A stretch of DNA of 64,000 bases, from assembly GCF_002724055.1 (NCBI RefSeq), contig NZ_BDQY01000005.1:62001-126000 (forward strand), read 5' to 3'. A program made the position numbers and the translations under genes. The stretch is from Tepidibacter mesophilus (GTDB taxonomy: Bacteria; Bacillota; Clostridia; Peptostreptococcales; Peptostreptococcaceae). The stretch's first letter is position 1. Each line of letters begins with the position of its first letter. The notes below the pieces were generated by a model, which worked only from the letters and a program-made list of their open reading frames with translations, was not told the origin of the DNA and searched no databases. Shown here piece after piece: positions 17,434-26,478 of this stretch.

Positions 17434-18484
17434 AGCTCATTCCAACAGGGAATACTGGATCTACTTTTTCTTTTATAAATTGGTCAAAATCATCTGCTCC
17501 TGAATTCTCTAAATAACTTGCATCTACTATGTCCTCGTATTTTAAAGATTCATCTGCAAATCCATGTTCTTTTTTCCATTTCATTTCGCGATTTATCTCT
17601 TCAGGATTTATCTTCCAAGTAAGTGTTCTTCCTTCCTCAACAGTTTTTTTGTATATAGTCATTAAAGCAACTTCCTCTGGAACATCATAATTATTTGCAA
17701 ATATTTTAGCTGATTTTACAGGGTTAGTATATATATACTCCATAGCTTTTGTATGAGCTAAAACTAGTTTTTCAGCAAGTTCTTTGTGATCCTTCACAAA
17801 GTTTTTATTTAAAGAAAATGTACAACAAACGCCCCATTCACCTTCTAATTTTGAATTAACAGCTAATATATGTCCTGTTTTTTCATACTCTGCCATAGAA
17901 CCCCAAGGGTCACAGCAAGTGTATCCATCTATTTGTCCTGTTTTTAAAGCAAGGTATGCATCTTTGTCAGATCCAAAATCAACACATTCATAATTACTAC
18001 CCTCTACAGGTATATTTAATTCTTTAGCAAATTGTATCCAAGCTTCACTGTTTTCTTCTGGTTTAGTTCCTATGCCAAGTTTTTTACCTATTAAATCTTT
18101 AGGCTCTTTTATATCATCTGAAACCACTAGATAATAAGCCCCTCCTTTATGATTATTAGCCCCAACTAATATAGGAGCTCCTTTTGTAGAAGATGACATA
18201 AGTCCGTTAATTCCTATATATCCTGCATCCATTTGTCCTGCTGCCATGGCTTGTGGAACCTTACCATTTCCTGTTACCTCTACATCCAGACCCAAATCTT
18301 CATATATTCCAGCATCCTTTGCAATAGGTCCTGCTGTCATATGATCACAATTGTAATATCCCAGACTTATCTTATAATCATCCTCATTCTTTGCAGTTTC
18401 CTTAGTACTTCCACACCCTGCTAAAGAAAAAGCGAGCATCCCTGATACTAATATACATAATAGCTTTTTATTAAATCTTCTCAT
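17393..18484 (-). CDS. saoX: ABC substrate-binding lipoprotein, NitT/TauT family
   Basis: Full-length extracellular binding protein (363 residues) with lipobox SLAGC (Cys24). The fold is SsuA/NrtA-like: YNCDHMTAGPIAKDAGIYEDLGLDVEV, then MDAGYIGI and IGKKLGIGTKPEENSE. Two vicinal Cys pairs are unusual: GYTCCDPWG (~190) and WGVCCTFSL (~218), recalling the Cys-Sec and Cys-Cys motifs of neighbouring proteins and suggesting a thiophilic ligand. It has AAGGAG before the ATG and ends inside saoB. I recall a SaoX name for such a component; function is otherwise inference. Confidence 0.85.
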   Translation of the reverse strand: MRRFNKKLLCILVSGMLAFSLAGCGSTKETAKNEDDYKISLGYYNCDHMTAGPIAKDAGIYEDLGLDVEVTGNGKVPQAMAAGQMDAGYIGINGLMSSSTKGAPILVGANNHKGGAYYLVVSDDIKEPKDLIGKKLGIGTKPEENSEAWIQFAKELNIPVEGSNYECVDFGSDKDAYLALKTGQIDGYTCCDPWGSMAEYEKTGHILAVNSKLEGEWGVCCTFSLNKNFVKDHKELAEKLVLAHTKAMEYIYTNPVKSAKIFANNYDVPEEVALMTIYKKTVEEGRTLTWKINPEEINREMKWKKEHGFADESLKYEDIVDASYLENSGADDFDQFIKEKVDPVFPVGMSYEDWKEKAFEVDK

Positions 18485-18523
18485 GTTTTTAGTCTCCTTT
18501 TTTATATGTATTAAAATTTTTAA

Positions 18524-18982
18524 TTAACAGCAATCTTCCATATCTTGACCAAATAAATTTATAATCTTCATATCCACTACTCTAAAAATTGCATATCCAA
18601 CAGCTCCATTTTTAGATCCAGATACTATTATTTCTATTTGATCTTTAGCATCTATATTTTTGAATTTTATATTTTGATTTTCACGTGGTGCATCCACTTC
18701 TTCTGTAAATTCGTACTTTCCATTGTTATCTATGACGATTTTCATCTTATTTTTATCTTTAGAAACGCTGTATACAACAACTAAATCCTTAGTATTATTA
18801 TTATCAACATCTTCATAAGCACACTTTATAACCATGTTATCTGGATTCCATTCTTCAAAGTAATTAAGTAGAGGATTATCTTTTTCAATCCCTATGTCAT
18901 TTTCTTTTACTTCAGAACATCCCCCTAAAATTATTAAAATTAAAACCATAAATACTATATTTAAAGTGATTTTTTTAGTCAT
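18524..18982 (-). CDS. saoC: Lipoprotein ending in Cys-Cys
   Basis: 152-residue lipoprotein (lipobox LGGC, Cys22) with no known catalytic domain. The middle resembles FG-GAP/VCBS-type strands (CAYEDVDNNNTKDLVVVYS). Its last residues are DMEDCC followed by TAA, so the chain ends in two free cysteines. Homologs I recall as Cys-Cys-COOH (seleno)protein SaoC have Cys or Sec there. A tail thiol pair could hand a metal to the ABC binding proteins. GGAGG lies 12 bases before the ATG. It sits between saoE and saoX. Confidence 0.78.
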   Translation of the reverse strand: MTKKITLNIVFMVLILIILGGCSEVKENDIGIEKDNPLLNYFEEWNPDNMVIKCAYEDVDNNNTKDLVVVYSVSKDKNKMKIVIDNNGKYEFTEEVDAPRENQNIKFKNIDAKDQIEIIVSGSKNGAVGYAIFRVVDMKIINLFGQDMEDCC

Positions 18983-19003
18983 AATATATAAGTTCCTCCA
19001 ATT

Positions 19004-20098
19004 CTATAATTCAACTTTTTGTTTTAAAAATATTTTATTTAGATTTGGAATTATAGATTTAACAAAAAATAAAAATATAATGAATGAGCATAAATATTTT
19101 AATGGTTGCGGTGCTGAAAATATAAGTTTATTTGCTACATTTATAGAATTGTTCACTTTATCAAAATCCAAAACAGGATTAAAATTTGGCATCAGAATTA
19201 GGTTAGTTATATATCCAACACATAAAGAAAATAAAATAGTAGTAGTAGTGTAAATAATTACTGTTCTCTTACCTATAATATTATAAATACTTATGAGTTC
19301 AGGAAGGTTAGTAGCTGTTCCTGCTATTAAAAATGTAATTGCAACACCAGGAGCTGCTCCACTTGCAACAAGTGCTGCTATAAACGGAATATGACCTACA
19401 GCACAGACATACATACAACTTGCCAAAATTGCAATACTTCCCAAAGATATAACACTAGGATTTCCCAAGTACATTTGAATATATTGTTGTGGTAGTAAAG
19501 TTAATAATATACCTGCAATAAACATTCCAGGTATAACATATTTACTAACAGACAGTGCCAAATCATTTATAGACCATCTAAGTCCAGAAACAAACTTTTG
19601 TTTTAAAGTTCTATTATCTTCTAAACTCAAGGCCTTCTGATTTATATTTTCTTCAACACCATATGCTTTTATTTCATCTCCTCCGAATGTATTTGCCAAT
19701 ATTCCAACAAATAATGGAAGTACAAAACCTGTAATTAAATAAATAATACTGATTTTCCACCCCAAAAGCCCGAAACACATTATCATAGCAATAGGATTTA
19801 TAATAGGGGTTGCACACATAAAAGCAAGCGTTGGCCCTAAATAAGCTCCAGAATAATAAAGACTTAAGCCTAAAGGAATTACACCACAACTACATATAGG
19901 AAGAAACATACCAGATAATGTACTCTTAAATAGAGATGATAACTTCTTATTTCCAAGCATTTTCTGTAATCTATCAGGAGATAATACATCGTGCATTATT
20001 CCAGCCAATACAAAACTTGCAACCAACCATACAGAAGCTCCATTTAATATATTAATACCAGCCATAATACTATTTTTTATGTAATCAACTATAATCAT
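19004..20098 (-). CDS. saoE: DUF318/ArsP-type permease, putative product exporter
   Basis: Polytopic membrane protein with about eight to ten helices, related to the YraQ/DUF318 permeases that include ArsP, an exporter of organoarsenicals. The signature PICSCGVIPLGLSLY carries Cys69 and Cys71 in the first half; ATPIINPIAMIMCFG and, in the second half, GTATNLPEL mark the inverted repeat. Predicted to expel the metal or metalloid product made or freed by SaoL. ATG 20098 fits after GTGGA and overlaps saoT by 14 bases; an upstream start at 20128 would overlap 44 bases. Substrate not shown by sequence. Confidence 0.84.
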   Translation of the reverse strand: MIIVDYIKNSIMAGINILNGASVWLVASFVLAGIMHDVLSPDRLQKMLGNKKLSSLFKSTLSGMFLPICSCGVIPLGLSLYYSGAYLGPTLAFMCATPIINPIAMIMCFGLLGWKISIIYLITGFVLPLFVGILANTFGGDEIKAYGVEENINQKALSLEDNRTLKQKFVSGLRWSINDLALSVSKYVIPGMFIAGILLTLLPQQYIQMYLGNPSVISLGSIAILASCMYVCAVGHIPFIAALVASGAAPGVAITFLIAGTATNLPELISIYNIIGKRTVIIYTTTTILFSLCVGYITNLILMPNFNPVLDFDKVNNSINVANKLIFSAPQPLKYLCSFIIFLFFVKSIIPNLNKIFLKQKVEL

Positions 20099-20348
20099 TA
20101 AGCTTTTCCACTTCCTCTTTGACAGCATTTAAAATATTTGTTTCAGATAAATCATTTAACCTTTTCTCTTCATTAATAATAACTGTACTCTTTGTAATCA
20201 TTCCGTATTTTTTTATATAATCAAAATCCTTTCCTACGTTATATACTTTGACTTTTACATTATCAAACTCATCACTCAAAGCTTTAACAAAGCCTTCATA
20301 CTTATTACATCATGCACATGCATTTATAAATTCTACAAAAACAAACAT
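20085..20348 (-). CDS. saoT: Thioredoxin-like selenoprotein (in-frame UGA)
   Basis: Small cytoplasmic thioredoxin-fold protein, 87 residues with Sec13 from UGA at 20310-20312. The active site is Cys11-Ala-Sec13-Cys14 after a first strand (FVFVEFINA), where thioredoxins have CxxC; the later YGMITKSTVII holds the usual cis-Pro region, here with Thr-Lys in place of the proline. Without read-through only 12 residues would be made. AAGGGGG lies seven bases upstream of ATG 20348. It is first in the nine-gene operon and probably recycles the Cys-Sec centres or handles the released ligand. A stem-loop with GTT loop follows the UGA. No convincing promoter was found upstream. Confidence 0.85.
20278..20296 (-). 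promoter_or_regulatory. SECIS-like stem-loop of saoT
   Basis: AAGGCTTT-GTT-AAAGCTTT: 8-bp stem with one G-T pair and a GTT loop about 22 bases after the UGA. Confidence 0.65.
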
Positions 20349-20470
20349 TTTGCATCCCCCTTTTACGTCAATCCACTACATATTTTACCATGTTTGTATT
20401 TATTTTAATATATTTACATTTTTCTCATAAAATATTTTTATATAGTCAATTTTGATTATAGATTTTTTTA

Positions 20471-20580
20471 ATAAAAAATCCGTCTACTGGCTATCGCACT
20501 GACTCATATCGCCAACGATTCTTACAGTCTCCGTTGCTCAAAATAGTTGCAAGTGTAGATCTCCCATCAATATTATGCAC
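20471..20580 (-). repeat. Dispersed intergenic repeat, copy B
   Basis: Second copy of the ~110-base element at 8557-8665. The core TTGCTCAAAATAGTTG is identical, and a 47-base stretch has five differences. Same orientation; lies between the chemoreceptor terminator and saoT. Confidence 0.6.
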
Positions 20581-20611
20581 AAAGCGAAAATTTTATAATC
20601 TTTTAGTATAT

Positions 20612-20651
20612 AAAAAAAGACAACACTTAAATTTAAGTGTTGTCTTTTTTC
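20612..20651 (-). terminator. Terminator of the chemoreceptor gene
   Basis: GACAACACTTAA and TTAAGTGTTGTC form a perfect palindrome flanked by A and T runs, so it can act both ways. Confidence 0.9.
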
Positions 20652-20652
20652 T

Positions 20653-22632
20653 TTATACTTCAAAAATATTCATAGAATTTGATAAATCTGCAATCATATC
20701 TTTTAAATTTTCTACAGATTGAAGCACTTCTTCTAAAGATGCACTTTGCTCCTCTGTCGATGCGCTAATCTCCTGTGTAGCTGCTGCTGCCTCACCTGAA
20801 ACAGAAGATATATTATTTGTAGACTGTAAAACAGATTCTTTTGATTCATTAATTTCCATAATATTCTGACTTAACATTTCAATTTGATGCATTACTTCCT
20901 CTGCGGAAGATGATATATCATTAAAATTTGTATTCGCTTGTTTTAAATATCTATTCGAATTTTCTACAGTATTGTTCGCGTCTTGCATAGTACTACTTGT
21001 TTTATCAATTACATTTGTTATATCTGTGATTATATGCTGTATTTCTTCTGTAGAGTGACTAGTTTGCTCTGCTAGTTTTCTTACTTCATCTGCAACCACT
21101 GCAAATCCTCTTCCGTGTTCCCCCGCTCTAGCTGCTTCAATGGCTGCATTTAAAGCTAGTAAGTTAGTTTGCTCTGCTATATTTTTAATTGTATCTATAA
21201 TTAAACCAATAGACTTTGAGTTTTTTGCAAGATTTCCCACATCATCTCCTACAGCTCTAATAATATTAATATTTTTTTCAAATTCATGATCTAATTCAAT
21301 CATCGCTTTTATACCAGTTTCATTTTTATTTTTCATTTTTATTGCTTCTTCATTTGCCATAGCCATTCTATTTGCCATATTTTGAACTTTTTCATCTAGT
21401 TCATCTGTTATTTTTACACTTTTTTCTGCTTCTAAAGCTTGTTCACTTGCTCCAATTGCAACTTCCTCGATAGTTTTAGCAATTTCTTCACTAGCAACAC
21501 TTACTTCACTTACAGTAGTAGTAATACTCTCAGATGTATTCATTATACTTTCTGTCATTTGTTGATTTTTCACAATTAAATTTCTGATTTTTTCTACCAT
21601 ATCATTAAATACAGAAGATAGTGTTGCAATTTCATCTTTTCCATGTACATCTACTTTAATAGTCAAATTTCCATTTCCTATTTTTTTAGCATTTTCTGTT
21701 AAGTTTATAATAGGTTTTGTTAACATAGATGCTACAAATGAAGTAAATAAAATCATCAAAGCAATTGCTATTATATTTATAATAAGAAGTGTTGACATAA
21801 GAGTCTCTAGAGGCTTATAAACTTCACTTTTGGTAAGAGTTACAGCTAAAATCCATCCCACAGATGGAATCTCTTGATATACCATAATTTTATCTTCATC
21901 ATTCAAAGTATAATTTATTTTTCCATTTTTTTTAGAAAGCATTTCTTCTCCTAAAGATTTTAAATCTTTATTCTCTAGAAGATTTGTATTTAAGAGTTCT
22001 TTACTTGGATGAGAAAGAACCATACCATTATTGTCCATTAAAAAACCATATCCTTTTCCTTTCATGTCTATCTTGCTGACTACCTCCGTTAACTTATCTA
22101 GTGCAATATCCCCACCAATAACACCATGTCCTCCAGATCCAATAAATTGAGCTGGTGCAACAACAGATACAACATTTCCTCCTGTTATTGAATCTACATA
22201 AACATCAGAAAATGTTACGTCACCTACTGACATAGCCTTTTTATACCATCCTTTTTGCGTAGGATCATGGCCTTCTGGTTGAATCCATCCTGTACCTGCA
22301 ATGAACTTTTTATTTTCAAACCCAACATAAATTTCAGAAATGTGCGAATCCTGGTTATAAACTTGCAGATATTTCATTAATTCTTCATTAGTAATAGGTT
22401 GATCGCCAGAAACATTTTTTAAAATAACATTAATTGTATCTAATACTTTTGTTTTAGAAATCAACCATCCATCTAATTCTTTATTACCTGCACTTACAAT
22501 CGCTTTCATCTCCTCATCGATTCCATCGGAAACAAGTTTCTTTGTAAAAGAATAAATAACACTTGAAACAATTAATAGTACTACACATGCCATAATAGAA
22601 AATCGAATTATCATTTTAGACTTCAAATTCAT
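20653..22632 (-). CDS. Methyl-accepting chemotaxis protein (dCache type)
   Basis: 659-residue chemoreceptor. Membrane helix at ~9-30, an extracytoplasmic double-Cache sensor (~35-275; [21 protein letters not shown] and [16 protein letters not shown] are Cache hallmarks), second helix ~283-305, HAMP ~305-355, and a long signalling hairpin with tip [18 protein letters not shown]. Glu/Gln-rich methylation helices flank the tip. Cache sensors of this type often bind amino acids or organic acids; the ligand cannot be told. Single gene with its own perfect terminator. Confidence 0.93.
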   Translation of the reverse strand: MNLKSKMIIRFSIMACVVLLIVSSVIYSFTKKLVSDGIDEEMKAIVSAGNKELDGWLISKTKVLDTINVILKNVSGDQPITNEELMKYLQVYNQDSHISEIYVGFENKKFIAGTGWIQPEGHDPTQKGWYKKAMSVGDVTFSDVYVDSITGGNVVSVVAPAQFIGSGGHGVIGGDIALDKLTEVVSKIDMKGKGYGFLMDNNGMVLSHPSKELLNTNLLENKDLKSLGEEMLSKKNGKINYTLNDEDKIMVYQEIPSVGWILAVTLTKSEVYKPLETLMSTLLIINIIAIALMILFTSFVASMLTKPIINLTENAKKIGNGNLTIKVDVHGKDEIATLSSVFNDMVEKIRNLIVKNQQMTESIMNTSESITTTVSEVSVASEEIAKTIEEVAIGASEQALEAEKSVKITDELDEKVQNMANRMAMANEEAIKMKNKNETGIKAMIELDHEFEKNINIIRAVGDDVGNLAKNSKSIGLIIDTIKNIAEQTNLLALNAAIEAARAGEHGRGFAVVADEVRKLAEQTSHSTEEIQHIITDITNVIDKTSSTMQDANNTVENSNRYLKQANTNFNDISSSAEEVMHQIEMLSQNIMEINESKESVLQSTNNISSVSGEAAAATQEISASTEEQSASLEEVLQSVENLKDMIADLSNSMNIFEV

Positions 22633-23035
22633 AATGTTTTCTCCTTTACTATCCTACTTTAGATGCATTCTTCCTAATTTATGTATTCTATTTTTTAATA
22701 ATTACTATATATATCTACCCTCCTTCCACGTATGTTTGTATGTTTCAATTTATTCAAAGGTATTATCCGGGATTATAATTCTTCTATTTTAATTTAAATC
22801 ACAATTTAATCCACAATGTTTTGTTATATACTCACATTAAGTAACATGTAGTTATCAGCAATTCAATATAAATAGAGTGTGAAATCGATTTCCTATTTGC
22901 GATATTATCATTTTGATATTTTATTTAATTATATTTCATTTTTCGACCTTTTTCAAGAAAATATTTGTTAAATTCTGAATTTAGATTATAAAGGTTTCAC
23001 TTAAAGCCTTCACAATATTTTCATTTAACGACAAA
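22633..23035. other. Intergenic region with no gene recognised
   Basis: About 400 AT-rich bases upstream of the chemoreceptor. I find no open frame with a ribosome site, no riboswitch core and no clear operator. Confidence 0.6.
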
Positions 23036-23073
23036 CATAAAAAGTCTGCTGATTTTGAGTCAGCAGACTTTAA
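23036..23073 (-). terminator. Terminator of the unknown gene at 23080
   Basis: AAGTCTGCTGA and TCAGCAGACTT enclose a 7-base loop, followed by T residues on the minus strand. Confidence 0.88.
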
Positions 23074-23079
23074 GTTTAA

Positions 23080-23727
23080 TTATCTTTTTATTTCATGAAC
23101 CATTATTCCATCTTCTATCTTAAATTCATATCTATAATCTTCATTTGCATTTTGTACGAAATTTCCAACCCATATTTTACGAAGTTCATATAATAAATCT
23201 GTACTCGCTCCTACCTTTTCCCAATAACCTTTATGAAGACATCTTCCAACTTTCCACTCAAGTCTATCTTCTTCAGTAACAGTTATATTGTTCACATTAT
23301 CACACGGCATACCATCTAATATATAATTGTTTAAAGATTTGTATATAGCTTCTGGACTCGATACATCAGAATTTAATTTCGCATCCTCAGCACACTTTAT
23401 AGCTTGATTTTTGTAAGTTTCTTTTATAACATCAAAACCCTTATCTTTAAATTTGTCTACTATATTTTTTATAACATATGCTTGTCTTGTTTCAACTAGC
23501 GTTATTTTATCTTGAAGCCAGCCATGGATATTATCCGTGTCTATTATTTCTTCAAGATTTTTATCTTCCATAATATCTGCTATTTTAGTTCTTGAATCTG
23601 TCACTATATCATCAATATTTACATTTAGTTTAGTTTGAACATTATCTATAATATTAAGTTCTAACTCCTCATTTGATTTAATCTTATTAAATAACCAATG
23701 GTGTATCGGTCCTAAAAATCTACTCAT
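23080..23727 (-). CDS. Conserved-looking protein of unknown function
   Basis: 215 residues, soluble and acidic, no signal peptide or membrane segment. It opens with SRFLGPIHHWLFNKI, whose paired His suggest a cofactor or metal site, and has two cysteines mid-chain plus GRCLHKGYWEKVGA near 175. I do not recognise the family. It has a GGAGA ribosome site and its own terminator, so it is expressed as a single gene. The sole visible context is the sao-like operon and chemoreceptor downstream and the phosphonate-transporter relic upstream. Confidence 0.75.
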   Translation of the reverse strand: MSRFLGPIHHWLFNKIKSNEELELNIIDNVQTKLNVNIDDIVTDSRTKIADIMEDKNLEEIIDTDNIHGWLQDKITLVETRQAYVIKNIVDKFKDKGFDVIKETYKNQAIKCAEDAKLNSDVSSPEAIYKSLNNYILDGMPCDNVNNITVTEEDRLEWKVGRCLHKGYWEKVGASTDLLYELRKIWVGNFVQNANEDYRYEFKIEDGIMVHEIKR

Positions 23728-23845
23728 ATTATCGTCTCCTTTTATATATTGTTTTTAATTTATTCTCATCCTCATTATGTTTATCTTATATCTATATATT
23801 AATACATTAATTTTAATTATTCTGTATCATAAGTTACAAAATAAT

Positions 23846-23886
23846 AAAAAAACAGCCATTCTATAGAACTACTTATGACTGGTTTT
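23846..23886 (-). terminator. Weak terminator after the phosphonate-transporter relic
   Basis: CAGTCAT pairs with ATGGCTG across a long loop, followed by seven T on the minus strand. Confidence 0.5.
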
Positions 23887-24024
23887 TTAACTAAGTATTT
23901 ACTTTATATTGCTGATAGCTTATTTTCTATTCCTTGATAAATCTGAACTACTTCTCTATATGTCTACTGATACTTTTTCATACTGAAATATTTTAAAATG
24001 AATACTTAAAAAGGGTATAAGAAA

Positions 24025-24171
24025 CTATTTATTTATAAATTCTATGGTATTCCCTATATCTTTAAAAAGCAGTGGGTTAAAATTACTACCCACTGCACTC
24101 CAAATAAACACAATACTAAATATTATCCAAAACCATTTGTTTTGTTTTTCATCTTTTATTGACTTATCCAT
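24025..24171 (-). pseudogene. Fragment of phosphonate ABC permease (PhnE start)
   Basis: 48 codons reading MDKSIKDEKQNKWFWIIF... then a Trp-Ser-Ala-x-Gly-x-x-Phe-Asn-Pro segment typical of the first helix and loop of PhnE permeases, ending at TAG. The rest of the ~270-residue permease is absent; downstream bases are full of stops. It lies 15 bases after the truncated binding-protein gene, as in a phn operon. Interpreted as a decayed remnant. Confidence 0.6.
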
Positions 24172-24186
24172 TATATCAACACCTAA

Positions 24187-24756
24187 CTATATTCTTCCAT
24201 CTGATTTAGCTGCATCTCTTATTGATTCATAATCAGATTCTTTAGCTTTTGTAAAACCATCATCCCCAAATATATCCAATATTTCTTTATCTGTTATACT
24301 AAGAAAAGCTTTCTGTAATTTTTCTTTTAACTCCTTAGGAGTATCTTTTTTTACAGCCGATGGATACTGGAATAACTTATCTAATTCCCATATCACTTTA
24401 AATTTATCTTCGTCAACAACTTTATTTTTCTTCATTGATTTAAATATAGCACTATCAATTGCTCCAGCATCTACTTTTTTATTTTGAACTGCTAATGCTA
24501 TTGAATCATATCCACCAGTATAAGTTACTTGTTTAAAGTCATGTTCTTGTTCATTTTCAAATACGTCCTTTTCCTTTAATAATATCCCTGGAATTAATGA
24601 TCCTGATGTAGAGTTTATATCTACAAATACAAAGTGTAAATCTTTGGCATTATTAATTAAATCATCTAAATTATTTAATTTTGAATCATTCGGAGCTATT
24701 ATATAAGAATGATAATATGTTTCTCCATTTACTAACATAGTGACAATTCTTTTCAT
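24187..24756 (-). pseudogene. Truncated phosphonate ABC binding protein (PhnD C-terminal part)
   Basis: 189 codons match the second part of PhnD-family binding proteins: SYIIAPNDSKLNNLDDL, FVDINSTSGSLIPGILL and GGYDSIALAVQNKKVDAGAID. About 100 N-terminal residues, including the signal peptide, are missing, and an in-frame stop lies just upstream of the first ATG. An AAGG site precedes that ATG, so a fragment could be made but would not be exported. No PhnC ATPase is nearby. Likely non-functional. Confidence 0.7.
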
Positions 24757-24958
24757 ATTTAACCTTCATATTTGAAATAAATTAATTTTCGGTATTAATT
24801 GCCAAGCTTTGTCATAATAATCACACTATAATTTTGATATGTGTGTAAAATAGTATTTTTCTATATTTATATCATTTGGATATAATTTTTCGATATAACA
24901 AAACAATAAAAATTTTGTCAATTATTACCAACATTTTTTTATATATATTTAGTATTTA

Positions 24959-26068
24959 TTAGAACATATTAAGAAGTATCCCCGCGGCAACAGCAGATCC
25001 AATAACTCCAGCTACATTAGGCCCCATAGCGTGCATTAGAAGGAAGTTCGAAGGATTCTCCTCTACACCCATCTTTTGTACAACTCTTGCTGACATTGGC
25101 ACAGCAGAAACTCCTGCTGCTCCTATCATAGGATTTATTTTCCCTTTAGTTAATTTATACATAATTTTTCCAAATATAACTCCACATGCAGTTCCAATAG
25201 AAAAAGCTGCAAGCCCAAGTGCTATTATTCCAAGTGTTTGAACGGTAAGAAAAGTGTTTGCATCTGCTTTTGCTCCAACTGTAAGACCTAATATAATAGT
25301 AATCATATACATCATAGAATTTTGAGCAGTTTCAACAAGCTTTGGAACCATTTCTGATTCTTTAATTAAATTTCCGAACATAAGCATACCTATTAAAGGT
25401 GCAGCAGATGGTAAAAGTAAAATTGTAAAAACAGCTACTATAATTGGAAATATTACTTTTTCCTTTTTAGATACAGGTCTTAACTGCTCCATTTTAACCA
25501 TTCTTTCTTCTTTTGTAGTTAAAAGTCTTATAATAGGAGGTTGAATAATAGGAACTAAAGCCATATATGAATAAGCGGCAAGCGCTATAGGTCCTAAAAG
25601 ATCTTTTGCTAACTGATTAGTAAGATATATAGCTGTAGGTCCATCAGCTCCTCCTATTATGCCAATTGATGCAGCTTCAGGTCCAGTAAATCCAAGCAAT
25701 ATTGCTCCTATAAATGCAAAGAATATCCCAAATTGTGCTGCCGCTCCTAGAAGAATACATTTCGGATTTGCAATAAGTGGTCCAAAATCAGTACTTGCTC
25801 CAACACATAAGAATATTAATGGTGGATAAATCCCAAGCTTTGTTCCCATATATAAATAATGTAGTAGCCCAGTATCGCTCATTAAATCAGCCTTTGGTAA
25901 GTTTACTAAAAGCATTCCAAATGATATTGGAATTAATAAATACGGTTCATAACCTTTTTTTATAGCTAAATAAAGAAATATAAATGATATCATAATCATA
26001 ATAAATTCTTTATAAGTAATAGCTGAAAATCCAGTAGAAAACCAAAAATCTTGCAGCATGTTTAGCAT
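24959..26068 (-). CDS. oadB: Na+-transporting oxaloacetate decarboxylase, beta subunit
   Basis: Membrane subunit that decarboxylates the carboxybiotin and pumps Na+ outward. About 369 residues with around nine helices; IIGGADGPTAIYLTNQLA carries the conserved functional Asp, and GAAGVSAVPMSARVVQK is typical of the C-terminal half. ATG 26068 lies ten bases after AAAGGA; the GTG nine bases earlier abuts it. Last gene of the asparagine/oxaloacetate operon. The family also includes methylmalonyl-CoA and glutaconyl-CoA decarboxylases; the OadA partner points to oxaloacetate. Confidence 0.93.
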   Translation of the reverse strand: MLNMLQDFWFSTGFSAITYKEFIMIMISFIFLYLAIKKGYEPYLLIPISFGMLLVNLPKADLMSDTGLLHYLYMGTKLGIYPPLIFLCVGASTDFGPLIANPKCILLGAAAQFGIFFAFIGAILLGFTGPEAASIGIIGGADGPTAIYLTNQLAKDLLGPIALAAYSYMALVPIIQPPIIRLLTTKEERMVKMEQLRPVSKKEKVIFPIIVAVFTILLLPSAAPLIGMLMFGNLIKESEMVPKLVETAQNSMMYMITIILGLTVGAKADANTFLTVQTLGIIALGLAAFSIGTACGVIFGKIMYKLTKGKINPMIGAAGVSAVPMSARVVQKMGVEENPSNFLLMHAMGPNVAGVIGSAVAAGILLNMF

Positions 26069-26094
26069 ATTAATCACGTCCTTTCTAGCTGTAT

Positions 26095-26466
26095 CTATCC
26101 GATAGTAATTAAAGTATCTCCACCAGCTACACTTGCTCCCTTTGATGTATTTACTGAAGTTATTTTTCCATCGACCGGAGCAACTATTTCATTTTCCATT
26201 TTCATAGCTTCTAAAACAAGTAATACATCTCCTGCTTTAACATTATCTTCTTCATTTGCTTTAACAGAAACAATCGTTCCTGGCATAGGTGCTTTTACCT
26301 CTTCACCCTTAGTAGTAGTTTTGTCTGCAGGAACAGACTTTACCTTTTCTACTTTTTTAAAATCAGATTTGGATTCTGTTTTAGTTTTACTACCATCTGA
26401 TTCAGTAATTTCTTCTACTTCAACCTCATATGATTTCCCATTTAAATTTATTTTATATTTTTTCAT
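26095..26466 (-). CDS. Biotin carrier subunit of the decarboxylase
   Basis: 123-residue biotin carboxyl carrier protein. The C-terminal lipoyl/biotinyl domain has the biotinylated Lys in LEAMKMENEI (~90); an EVEVEE strand and a Lys/Ser-rich linker precede it. It carries CO2 as carboxybiotin from OadA to OadB. In many bacteria this domain is fused to OadA; here it is separate, matching the short OadA. Confidence 0.93.
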   Translation of the reverse strand: MKKYKINLNGKSYEVEVEEITESDGSKTKTESKSDFKKVEKVKSVPADKTTTKGEEVKAPMPGTIVSVKANEEDNVKAGDVLLVLEAMKMENEIVAPVDGKITSVNTSKGASVAGGDTLITIG

Positions 26467-26478
26467 AGAAAGACCTCC

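Noticed and set aside
19674-19889. A 71-codon minus-strand frame inside saoE
   Set aside because: It is an out-of-frame shadow of the permease with no ribosome site.
20085-20087. The terminal UGA of saoT as a second Sec
   Set aside because: A TAG follows after a few codons, no suitable stem-loop lies after it, and family length fits a stop here.
14523-20312. Four in-frame UGA codons as nonsense mutations or sequencing errors (pseudogenes)
   Set aside because: All four lie in one operon, three sit beside a Cys at functional sites, each is followed by a stem-loop at SECIS distance and the downstream frames keep family sequence.
23890-24024. Broken coding traces after the phnE fragment
   Set aside because: Only short stretches between stops; no family recognised.
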